Source of the DNA: JAMXLO01 sp036265005
GTDB lineage: Bacteria; Pseudomonadota; Alphaproteobacteria; Acetobacterales; Acetobacteraceae
Assembly (NCBI GenBank): GCA_036265005.1
Contig: DATAPW010000216.1
Location: forward strand, 1-45,742
Reading direction: 5' to 3'
DNA length: 45,742 nucleotides
A model generated the notes under the pieces. The model saw only the letters and a program-made list of their open reading frames with translations. It did no database searches and had not been told where the DNA came from. A program made the position numbers and the translations under genes. The first letter of the stretch is position 1; each line of letters begins with the position of its first letter. Below are positions 15,291 through 21,956 of the stretch, piece after piece.

Positions 15291-15692
15291 CAGGATAGGC
15301 CCGCCTTACCGTCAGAACACCAGATCGGACGCTTCTCGCCAATTTCTGGCGGTCATGGCCGGCGATGCCGACCAGATGGTCATTGCGAGAAGCGCAGCGA
15401 TGAAGCAATCCCGATCCGGTTTGTGCGCGCACAGCCGGTTGAGGATTGCCGCGTACCTGCGCCCCTAATACCAAAGCTCATTGATGATGACTTAATGCGT
15501 TGCGCCGACTGTCATGGCCGGGCCATGCCCGGCTGACAGTGGGATCGAATGAGTCGCTATCAACGAGCGTCGGTATAACAAGGAACCCGGTTCTCCGGTT
15601 CGTCGTGGCCCGGCCTATCCCGCCCATCCGTCGTGACACTGCGCGGTTCGGCCGACGGCTGGTGCCGAACCCGCAATGACAAATGAACGCAG
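15291..15692. repeat. Repeat-rich intergenic stretch
   Basis: About 400 bases without a gene, filled with repeat-like pieces. GTCATGGCC occurs at 15352-15360 and again at 15511-15519 within a hairpin (15509-15539). A 20-base segment at 15379-15398 (starting GTCATTGCGAG) recurs on the opposite strand at 44860-44879. Further pieces near 15601-15640 resemble the first motif. The region lies between the ends of atpF and the PEP-CTERM gene, a typical place for REP-like elements. Confidence 0.6.
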
Positions 15693-16430
15693 TCAGCCCG
15701 AATGAGCGCGGCGGCGGCGAACCGCTCCCAGACCTGCCAAGCTACCGGCCAGCAGCATCCCGCTCATAGGCTCCGGTACGGTGTAGTCATAGGTCAGCGT
15801 CAGGTCGAACCCGGCGGTTGTGGCGAGGCTGACGTTCGTGTTTCCTCCGGTAGCGCCGGCGACGAACTCAGCAAGAGCACTGAAGTCGGTTGTGAAAATG
15901 CCGGCCCCAATGAACGCTGCGAGGTCCGATGCAGAGGTATAGCTGCTCAACGAGGCCGACATCACGGTGGTCCCGTAGCTGTCGGTCGCGCCGCCCGCGA
16001 CGCTGCGCCGGATCGACGGATTGAAGGCTGTGCACCCGGTACCGACGTTGCTGAACGTGGGGTCGTAAATCCGTGGGCTGTAGCAGCTCATCGAGCCGAT
16101 GTAGGCTTCGGCCAGAGGGTTCTGGTACAGGCTGGCCAACGGAGCCGGACCGCCACTCAGCTCGAGGGCGATAATCATGTCGTAGAACCAGAAGGCCCGC
16201 CCGGTCCCGGTGTTGGTGGCGCTGCCCGAGAACGCGACAGTCGCGTTCGCCGCGGCTGTGACCGAGTCCAGCGTGCCGAGGGCGGGGTTGAACAGGTTCA
16301 ACGTCGCCGGCTGGGTCCAGTCGGTCGTGCCAGAGAACGAGAATGTCTGGGTTATCGTCGCCGCGCCGGCGACCGCTGGCGAAGCTGCCGCGGCGGCGGC
16401 AATGACCGCCGCAAGAACCTTGGCCTTCAT
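15693..16430 (-). CDS. PEP-CTERM sorted extracellular protein
   Basis: A 245-residue exported protein. Residues 1-24 are an Ala-rich Sec signal peptide ('AAAAAASPAVAGAA'). The C-terminus has the complete PEP-CTERM sorting signal: V-P-E-P at 218-221, a hydrophobic helix ('GMLLAGSLAGLGAV') and a basic R-R-R-R tail, recognised by an exosortase that is not in this window. The body is rich in Ser, Thr, Gly and Ala and probably beta-stranded; it may be of the choice-of-anchor E type. Two cysteines (116, 133) flank a loop. GGAG stands 7 bases before the ATG. Such proteins usually belong to exopolysaccharide-linked surface layers; the specific role is unknown. Confidence 0.85.
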   Translation of the reverse strand: MKAKVLAAVIAAAAAASPAVAGAATITQTFSFSGTTDWTQPATLNLFNPALGTLDSVTAAANATVAFSGSATNTGTGRAFWFYDMIIALELSGGPAPLASLYQNPLAEAYIGSMSCYSPRIYDPTFSNVGTGCTAFNPSIRRSVAGGATDSYGTTVMSASLSSYTSASDLAAFIGAGIFTTDFSALAEFVAGATGGNTNVSLATTAGFDLTLTYDYTVPEPMSGMLLAGSLAGLGAVRRRRAHSG

Positions 16431-16676
16431 TTATCCGCTCCAACCCCGATGGTCCAAAGCTCCCTCACCTGCACCCCGCTGTCAATATATTGCATAATCG
16501 TAATCGATATATTCTAGTAATGGTAGCAATACGCCGTCGAAGGGCTACCCACCGGCGAATGCGCGAGTCGATGGAAGCTGGCCGCCTCGCGCTTGCTCCC
16601 TGCCCCGCCCTCCGCTAAACCGCCCGCCACGCCGGCACCCCTGGAGGCCGGCGTTTGCCATTTGCGGGAGCGAACC

Positions 16677-17357
16677 ATGGCCAATGTTGTGACGATCGAG
16701 GCCGAGGCACGCGCGCGAGCCGGTAAGGGGGCGGCGCGGGCGACTCGGCGGGCGGGCAAGGTGCCCGGGGTGATCTACGGAGCAAGGCAAGAGCCGACCC
16801 TCATCGCGCTGGAACCGCGCGCGGTGCTGCGCGAACTGCACCGGGCCGGCTGGCAGTCGCGGCTGTACGAGATCAAGCTGAACGGCGACGCCGCGACGCG
16901 CGCGCTGATCCGCGACGTGCAGTTCCATCCCGTTACCGACGCACCGGAGCACGTGGATTTCCAGCGCCTGGCGCCCGGCGAGCCCATTCGTGTTTCGGTG
17001 CCGGTGCATTTCGAGAATGAGGGCCTCAGCCCGGGCCTGAAGCGCGGCGGCGTGCTGAACGTGATCCGCCACACGGTCGAGGTATACACCGATCCGGAGC
17101 ATATCCCGGAGCAGTTCACCGCCAACCTGGCCGAGCTCGACTTCAACGACGCAGTGCGCTGGGAAGACCTGCACGGCACCGAGAACACCCGCCCGGCGAT
17201 TGCCCGCAACTTCGTGGTTGCCACCGTGGCGCCGCCGACCAAGCAGGCCGAAGTGTCTGCCGAGCCCACGGCCGCCGTAGCGGCGGCTCCAGCCGCGGCG
17301 GCAGCGCCGGCTGGCGCACCGGCGGCACGTGGCGGCGGCGGAGCGAAGCGGGGCTGA
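16677..17357 (+). CDS. rplY: 50S ribosomal protein L25 (long, Ctc type)
   Basis: A 226-residue L25 protein that binds 5S rRNA on the large ribosomal subunit. The N-terminal domain carries 'RAGKGAARATRRAGKVPGVIYG', the standard 5S-binding signature. It is followed by 'DVQFHPVTDAPEHVDFQRL' and the beta-barrel TL5/Ctc domain. The last 35 residues are an Ala/Pro/Gly-rich low-complexity tail ending in 'GGGGAKRG', as found in other alphaproteobacteria. GGGAG lies 6 bases before ATG 16677; the longer frame upstream lacks a site. It heads the run rplY-pth-ychF. The AT-rich DNA at about 16480-16520 upstream probably contains the promoter, though I could not fix its boxes. Confidence 0.95.
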   Translation: MANVVTIEAEARARAGKGAARATRRAGKVPGVIYGARQEPTLIALEPRAVLRELHRAGWQSRLYEIKLNGDAATRALIRDVQFHPVTDAPEHVDFQRLAPGEPIRVSVPVHFENEGLSPGLKRGGVLNVIRHTVEVYTDPEHIPEQFTANLAELDFNDAVRWEDLHGTENTRPAIARNFVVATVAPPTKQAEVSAEPTAAVAAAPAAAAAPAGAPAARGGGGAKRG

Positions 17358-17362
17358 TCCCC

Positions 17363-17392
17363 CAGGCAACGAAAGTCCAGGCAACCGAAGTC
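17363..17392 (+). repeat. 15-bp tandem duplication abutting the pth start codon
   Basis: CAGGCAACGAAAGTC (17363-17377) is followed at once by CAGGCAACCGAAGTC (17378-17392), 13 of 15 bases identical, and the pth ATG begins at 17393. No standard Shine-Dalgarno is seen in this leader, so the duplication forms the whole translation-initiation region of pth. Confidence 0.7.
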
Positions 17393-17971
17393 ATGCTGCT
17401 CTGGGTCGGCCTCGGCAATCCGGAACCGGGGATGGCCCGGAACCGGCACAACATCGGCTTCATGGCGGTGGACACGATCGCGATCCGCCATGGCTTCGGC
17501 CCATGGCGCCAGCGCTTCAAGGGCCTGATCAGCGAGGGCAGCATCGCCGGCGAGAAGATCCTGGCGCTGAAGCCGCAGACCTACATGAACGAGTCCGGGA
17601 CATCGGTGCAACAGGCGGCGGCGTTCTACAAGCTGCCGCCCGAGGTGATCACCGCGTTCCACGACGAACTGGACCTGGTGCCCGGCAAGGTGCGGGTGAA
17701 GCGCGGCGGCGGTGCCGCGGGGCACAACGGCCTGCGCAGCATGGACCGCATCCTCGGCACACCGGAGTACTGGCGGGTGCGCCTGGGGATCGGCCATCCC
17801 GGCCAGAAGGAGCGTGTCCTGGGCCACGTGCTGAGCGACTTCATGAAGGAGGACCGGGAGTGGCTGCTGCCGGTGCTGGACGCCGTGGCTGACGCGGCGT
17901 CGCTGCTGGTGCAGGGCAAGCCCGAGGATTTCATGACCAAGGTCGCCCTGCTGGCGCGGGATGTGAAGTAG
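17393..17971 (+). CDS. pth: Peptidyl-tRNA hydrolase
   Basis: A 192-residue essential hydrolase that cleaves the ester bond of peptidyl-tRNA released from stalled ribosomes. Family residues are present: N9 in 'GLGNPEPG', the catalytic His H19 in 'NRHNIGF', Asn in 'KPQTYMNESG', Asp in 'FHDELDL' and Asn in 'GHNGLRS'. The length is normal. It lies 35 bases after rplY, with the ychF ATG directly after its stop, so the three form one transcription unit. The leader lacks a good ribosome-binding site, so translation may depend on the upstream gene. Cytoplasmic. Confidence 0.97.
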   Translation: MLLWVGLGNPEPGMARNRHNIGFMAVDTIAIRHGFGPWRQRFKGLISEGSIAGEKILALKPQTYMNESGTSVQQAAAFYKLPPEVITAFHDELDLVPGKVRVKRGGGAAGHNGLRSMDRILGTPEYWRVRLGIGHPGQKERVLGHVLSDFMKEDREWLLPVLDAVADAASLLVQGKPEDFMTKVALLARDVK

Positions 17972-19066
17972 ATGGGGTTCAACTGCGGCATCGTCGGCCT
18001 GCCGAACGTCGGTAAATCGACGCTGTTCAATGCGCTGACCGCAACCGCCGCGGCGCAGGCGGCGAATTATCCGTTCTGCACCATCGAGCCGAATGTCGGC
18101 CGCGTGGCGGTGCCGGATGCGCGGCTGACCACGCTGGCGGCAATCGGCAAGTCGGCGAAAATCATCCCGACCTCGCTGGAGTTCGTCGATATCGCCGGAC
18201 TGGTGCGCGGCGCCAGCAAGGGCGAAGGGCTGGGCAACCAGTTCCTCGCCAACATCCGCGAGGTGGATGCGATCATCCACGTGCTGCGCTGCTTCGAGGA
18301 CCCCGACGTGACGCATGTCGAAGGCAGCATCGATCCGCTGCGCGACGCCGACGTGGTGGAAACCGAGCTGATGCTCGCCGACCTGGAGAGCCTGGAGAAG
18401 CGGCTGCTCGCGGCGCAGAAGAAGGCGCGCGGCGCCGACAAGGAGAGCATCGCCGCGGTGGCGCTCATGGAGCCGCTGGTGGCGGCGCTGCAGGATGGCA
18501 GGCCGGTGCGCGCGGTGATCCCGCCAGGCCAGGACGAGGCGGTGCGCCGGCTCCAACTGCTGACTTCCAAGCCGGTGCTGTATGTCTGCAATGTCGAGGA
18601 AGGTTCGGCGGCGACCGGCAACGCCTTCTCGGCGCAGGTCGAGCAGCGGGCGAAGGCCGAAGACGCCCGCGTGGTGGTGATTTCCGCAGCGATCGAAGCG
18701 GAGGTGGCGCAACTGCCGGAAACCGATCGCGGCGAGTTCCTGGAGGGGCTGGGACTGCACGACAGCGGCCTGGATCGGGTGATCCGCGCCGGCTACGACC
18801 TGCTCGGGCTGATCACCTACCTCACCGTCGGGCCGAAGGAGACCCGCGCCTGGACAATCGTCGCCGGCACCAAGGCACCGCAGGCCGCCGCAGTGATCCA
18901 CAAGGATTTCGAACGCGGCTTCATCGCCTGCGAGACGATTGCCTACGACGACTTCGTCGCCTGCAAGGGCGAGCAGGGCGCCAAGGAGGCGGGGAAGATG
19001 CGGGTCGAGGGGAAGGAGTACGTCGTGAAGGACGGCGACGTGCTGCTGTTCCGCTTCAACGTGTGA
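17972..19066 (+). CDS. ychF: Redox-regulated ATPase YchF (Obg family)
   Basis: A 364-residue P-loop protein of the Obg/YchF group, which prefers ATP to GTP and associates with ribosomes. The Walker A motif is G9-L-P-N-V-G-K-S-T at the N-terminus, switch region 'EFVDIAGLVRGASKGEGLGNQFL' near residue 70, an alpha-helical insertion near 130-200, and a TGS domain at the C-terminus ending 'KDGDVLLFRFNV'. The ATG begins on the base after the pth stop. A pth-ychF pair is common in bacteria. A perfect hairpin follows at 19077-19113. Confidence 0.97.
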   Translation: MGFNCGIVGLPNVGKSTLFNALTATAAAQAANYPFCTIEPNVGRVAVPDARLTTLAAIGKSAKIIPTSLEFVDIAGLVRGASKGEGLGNQFLANIREVDAIIHVLRCFEDPDVTHVEGSIDPLRDADVVETELMLADLESLEKRLLAAQKKARGADKESIAAVALMEPLVAALQDGRPVRAVIPPGQDEAVRRLQLLTSKPVLYVCNVEEGSAATGNAFSAQVEQRAKAEDARVVVISAAIEAEVAQLPETDRGEFLEGLGLHDSGLDRVIRAGYDLLGLITYLTVGPKETRAWTIVAGTKAPQAAAVIHKDFERGFIACETIAYDDFVACKGEQGAKEAGKMRVEGKEYVVKDGDVLLFRFNV

Positions 19067-19076
19067 GACGTGTGGG

Positions 19077-19113
19077 GGGAGCGGCGGAATGCGCTGCGCA
19101 TTCCGCCGCTCCC
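19077..19113. terminator. Perfect 17-bp hairpin between ychF and the OsmC gene
   Basis: Arms 19077-19093 and 19097-19113 are exact inverted repeats with a 3-base loop, lying between two convergent genes where a shared terminator is expected. The inner 17 bases (19083-19099, GGCGGAATGCGCTGCGC) recur exactly at 25887-25903, so it belongs to a dispersed palindrome family. Confidence 0.65.
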
Positions 19114-19119
19114 GCCAAC

Positions 19120-19551
19120 TCACTCAAGTTTGGCGTCGAGCGTGATGTCCGCGTTCAGCACCTTCGACACCGGACAGTTGGCCTTCGCCCCGGCGGCCAG
19201 CTCCTGGAACTTCGCATCATCGAGCCCAGGCACGCGGGCGCGCAGCACCAGGTGCACCGCGGCAATCTTCCAGCCGCCGCCTTCCTGCTCCATGGTCAAT
19301 GTCGCCTCGGTGTGCAGGCTGTCGGGCGGATGTCCGGCGCCGCTGAGCTGGAATGCAGTCGCCATGCTGAAGCACCCGGCATGCGCGGCGGCGATCAGTT
19401 CCTCCGGATTGGTTCCCTTGCCGTCGCCGAAGCGCGCGTTGAAGGAATACGGCGTGTCCTTCAGGGTCGCGCTCTGAGTGGTAAGGCTGCCCTTGCCGTC
19501 CTTGCCGCTGCCCTGCCAGTTCGCGCTGGCGTGCCGCTTGATGCTTGCCAT
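19120..19551 (-). CDS. OsmC-family peroxiredoxin-like protein
   Basis: A 143-residue OsmC/Ohr-family protein that reduces organic hydroperoxides with a pair of cysteines. Both are present: C60 in 'HAGCFSMA' and C126 in 'KANCPVSKV'. The opening 'KRHASANWQGSGKDGKGSLTTQS' and 'GTNPEELIAAAHAGC' are typical of the OsmC branch (osmotically induced, stationary-phase) rather than Ohr. It starts at ATG 19551 with GGGAGA 6 bases upstream; a longer frame has no site. It is divergent from the dioxygenase gene, and the 124-base gap between them holds a small TGCAG-AAA-CTGCA inverted repeat near 19570. Confidence 0.93.
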   Translation of the reverse strand: MASIKRHASANWQGSGKDGKGSLTTQSATLKDTPYSFNARFGDGKGTNPEELIAAAHAGCFSMATAFQLSGAGHPPDSLHTEATLTMEQEGGGWKIAAVHLVLRARVPGLDDAKFQELAAGAKANCPVSKVLNADITLDAKLE

Positions 19552-19675
19552 GTCGGGTCTCCCGCTGGTTGCAGAAACTGCATGTAGGAAGCCGCGCCGC
19601 GATGTCACAGGCCGGATTTGCCTCGCGCGCCGGGCCGTCGGATAGTTCAACCAAATTCGTCAAGGAGCACCGTCC

Positions 19676-20512
19676 ATGCCCTACGAAACCATCGAGGTGA
19701 AGCCGGCCACCGCAGCGATCGGCGCGGAGATCTCCGGCGTTGACCTGTCGAAGCCGCTGGGGAACCAGCAGTTCCAGGAAGTGCACGACGCGCTGATGGC
19801 GCACCAGGTGATCTTCTTCCGCGACCAGAAGCTGACGCTCGACCAGCACAAGGCGTTCGGCCGGCTGTTCGGCGAACTGCACATTCACCCGAACACGCCT
19901 GGCCCCGAGGGACATCCGGAAGTCCTGCCGGTCCACGCCGACGCGAACTCCAAGCGCATCGCCGGCGAGCGCTGGCACTCCGACGTGTCGTGCGATCCGG
20001 AACCGCCGATGGGTTCGATCCTGAATTTGAAGACCGTGCCGCCGGTCGGCGGCGACACGATCTTCGCCAGCATGTATGCGGCGTATGATGCTCTGTCCGA
20101 GCCGATGAAGAAATTCGTGTCCGGCCTGACCGCGATCCACGATGGCTCGATGAACTACTCGCGCACCAACCGGCTGATCGGCGCCGAAGGGCCGAAGACC
20201 TTCCCGCGCGCCGAGCATCCGGTGGTGCGCACGCATCCGGTGACCGGACGACAGGCGATCTTCGTCAATCCGGTGTTCACCCATTCGATCAAGGATGTGC
20301 CGGAAGCAGAGAGCAAGGCGATCCTGGAATTCCTCTACGAGCATTGCGGCCGGGTGCACTGGCAGGTGCGCTTCCGCTGGCAGCCTGACTCGGTGGCGTT
20401 CTGGGACAATCGCTGCGTGCAGCACATCGCGATGTGGGACTACTTCCCGCAGGTGCGCTCCGGCTACCGCGTCACGGTAAAGGGCGATCGTCCGTTTCAC
20501 CGTGCCAATTGA
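19676..20512 (+). CDS. TauD/TfdA-family 2-oxoglutarate-dependent dioxygenase
   Basis: A 278-residue Fe(II)/2-oxoglutarate dioxygenase. The iron-binding triad is H101-S-D103 and H250 ('VQHIAMWDY'); R265 in 'RSGYRVTV' is the expected 2-oxoglutarate-binding arginine. The N-terminal 'IGAEISGVDLSKPL' and 'VIFFRDQKLT' motifs are standard. The family oxidises taurine, 2,4-D-like aryloxyacetates, alkyl sulfates and others, so the substrate is open. AAGGAG stands before the ATG. Its 3' end overlaps the following leucine-rich-repeat gene by 11 bases in another frame, an unusual pairing of functions. Confidence 0.93.
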   Translation: MPYETIEVKPATAAIGAEISGVDLSKPLGNQQFQEVHDALMAHQVIFFRDQKLTLDQHKAFGRLFGELHIHPNTPGPEGHPEVLPVHADANSKRIAGERWHSDVSCDPEPPMGSILNLKTVPPVGGDTIFASMYAAYDALSEPMKKFVSGLTAIHDGSMNYSRTNRLIGAEGPKTFPRAEHPVVRTHPVTGRQAIFVNPVFTHSIKDVPEAESKAILEFLYEHCGRVHWQVRFRWQPDSVAFWDNRCVQHIAMWDYFPQVRSGYRVTVKGDRPFHRAN

Positions 20513-21161
20513 TTCTGCTGAAGCTGCGCGCCTGATCCTGAGGGGTCAGGCGCCGCCGGCCGCATGGGTTCCCGACATTGTCGAGCTGCACCTTGAGCGC
20601 AGCTACCTCACCGATCTGCGTCCGCTGGCATCGCTGACGGCGCTGCGGCGCCTGTACCTGACGCGCTCGCGCATCACCGACGCGGCGCCGCTGGCATCGC
20701 TGACGCGGCTGCAACGCCTGCATCTGTCATTCACTGCGGTGAGCGATGTGGCGCCGCTGGCGGGGATGACGGAGCTCGAGGGATGCTTTCTCACCGGCTC
20801 GCTGGTGGAGGACGTTGCACCGCTGGCCGGGCTGAGCCGGCTGGAGCGGCTCGATCTCGGCGACACCCGGGTGAGCGATGTGGCGCCGCTTGCGAGCCTC
20901 AGTAACCTGCGCAGCCTGGACCTGTCAGCGACGCGCGTCAGCGATATCGCACCGCTCGCGATGCTGTCCGGACTGCACTATCTCGATCTGGCGAATGCGC
21001 CGATCATCGACCTGTCGCCGCTCGCCAAACTGGCGGAGCTGCGGTGGCTTATTCTGCGCGGCGCGCGGGCCGATGTGTCGGTGCTGGCGCAGCTCGCCGG
21101 CTGCCAGATCATCACAACGGCAACCATGCCGAGGCGACGGATGGCTGCGGCGCGTCAGTAG
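20502..21161 (+). CDS. Leucine-rich-repeat protein (internalin-like)
   Basis: A 219-residue protein made of about seven 22-residue leucine-rich repeats from residue 25 to 200. The consensus is L-x-x-L-x-L-(S/T)-x-T-x-V-S-D-V-A-P-L-A-x-L, the SDS22/internalin subtype. It has no signal peptide and no anchor, so it is probably a cytoplasmic protein-binding scaffold. The repeats are well conserved in the 'VSDVAPLA' portion, which suggests relatively recent expansion. The GTG start at 20502 overlaps the dioxygenase stop region by 11 bases, implying coupled translation. No partner is evident from the sequence. Confidence 0.88.
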   Translation: MPIDSAEAARLILRGQAPPAAWVPDIVELHLERSYLTDLRPLASLTALRRLYLTRSRITDAAPLASLTRLQRLHLSFTAVSDVAPLAGMTELEGCFLTGSLVEDVAPLAGLSRLERLDLGDTRVSDVAPLASLSNLRSLDLSATRVSDIAPLAMLSGLHYLDLANAPIIDLSPLAKLAELRWLILRGARADVSVLAQLAGCQIITTATMPRRRMAAARQ

Positions 21162-21184
21162 GGCCCTGTCATTGCAGGTTCACC

Positions 21185-21934
21185 TCAGCGATGCGCGATC
21201 GATACCGGCTCACCCACCGGATCGGCCGTCAGGAAACCGAACGTCTCGGCTTCCAGTACCAGCGCCGTCAGCTTGCCGCCGAACACCGCGCCGGTGTCGA
21301 TCGCAACGCGATTGTGCCGCACCACCGGCTCCTTCACCGGTGAATGGCCATGCACCACCACCGCGCCGAAATCCGCGTCGGAATACAGGAACGGCTGGCG
21401 CATCCGCAGCAGGTCCTCGCGTACCTGCAGCTCCAACGGCACGCCAGGCCGCACGCCGCCATGCACGAAGAAGTAGCCGCCCTCGCGATGCGTCAGAGTC
21501 AGGCCTCGCAGCCAGTCCAGATGTTCCGGCGGCACACGCTCCGGCCACGATTCACGCGGCGAGTCTGGATCGACGCCGTAACTCGCCAACGCCGGCCGGC
21601 CGCCGGCGAACAGCCAGTCGGTCGCCGCCGGACGATCACCTGACAATGCGTGCAGCATCGTCTCGTCGTGGTTGCCGACCAGGTTGACCACTGACATGCC
21701 GGCGACCGGCGAGCCAGGCAGCAACCGCTGCAACACGCCCGCGGTGTCTGCACCGCGGTCCACGTAATCGCCGATATGCAGCAGCACCGCGTGATCCACC
21801 GGCCGCCGCGCAAAGTCCTCGGCGATGATCTCATGCAGATTGGCAAGCTGCGCGTCGCAACCATGGATGTCGCCGATCGCATAGACGCGCCGCCCTGGCG
21901 GCAGGCTGGCAGGTGCTCGGGACAGCGTGATCAT
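21185..21934 (-). CDS. PPP-type metallophosphoesterase (serine/threonine phosphatase-like)
   Basis: A 249-residue phosphatase of the PPP/ApaH-like superfamily. The metal-binding signature is complete: G-D-I-H-G at about residues 21-25, G-D-Y-V-D-R-G near 55, G-N-H-D-E near 90, 'FVHGG' and 'VVHGHSP'. It could act as a bacterial PrpA-like serine/threonine phosphatase or on diadenosine polyphosphates. Residues upstream of ATG 21934 in the open frame are Arg-rich and overlap the preceding gene, so I use this start although its ribosome-binding site is weak. It is 22 bases after the duplicated-DUF2061 gene, probably in the same transcript. Cytoplasmic. Confidence 0.92.
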   Translation of the reverse strand: MITLSRAPASLPPGRRVYAIGDIHGCDAQLANLHEIIAEDFARRPVDHAVLLHIGDYVDRGADTAGVLQRLLPGSPVAGMSVVNLVGNHDETMLHALSGDRPAATDWLFAGGRPALASYGVDPDSPRESWPERVPPEHLDWLRGLTLTHREGGYFFVHGGVRPGVPLELQVREDLLRMRQPFLYSDADFGAVVVHGHSPVKEPVVRHNRVAIDTGAVFGGKLTALVLEAETFGFLTADPVGEPVSIAHR

Positions 21935-21956
21935 GGGCTGGTGGCGGATCGACCTG

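Noticed and set aside
16457..16485. TTGACA on the minus strand (16485-16480) as promoter of the PEP-CTERM gene
   Set aside because: At 17-18 bases downstream there is no TATAAT-like box (only GAGCTT), so the match is not convincing.
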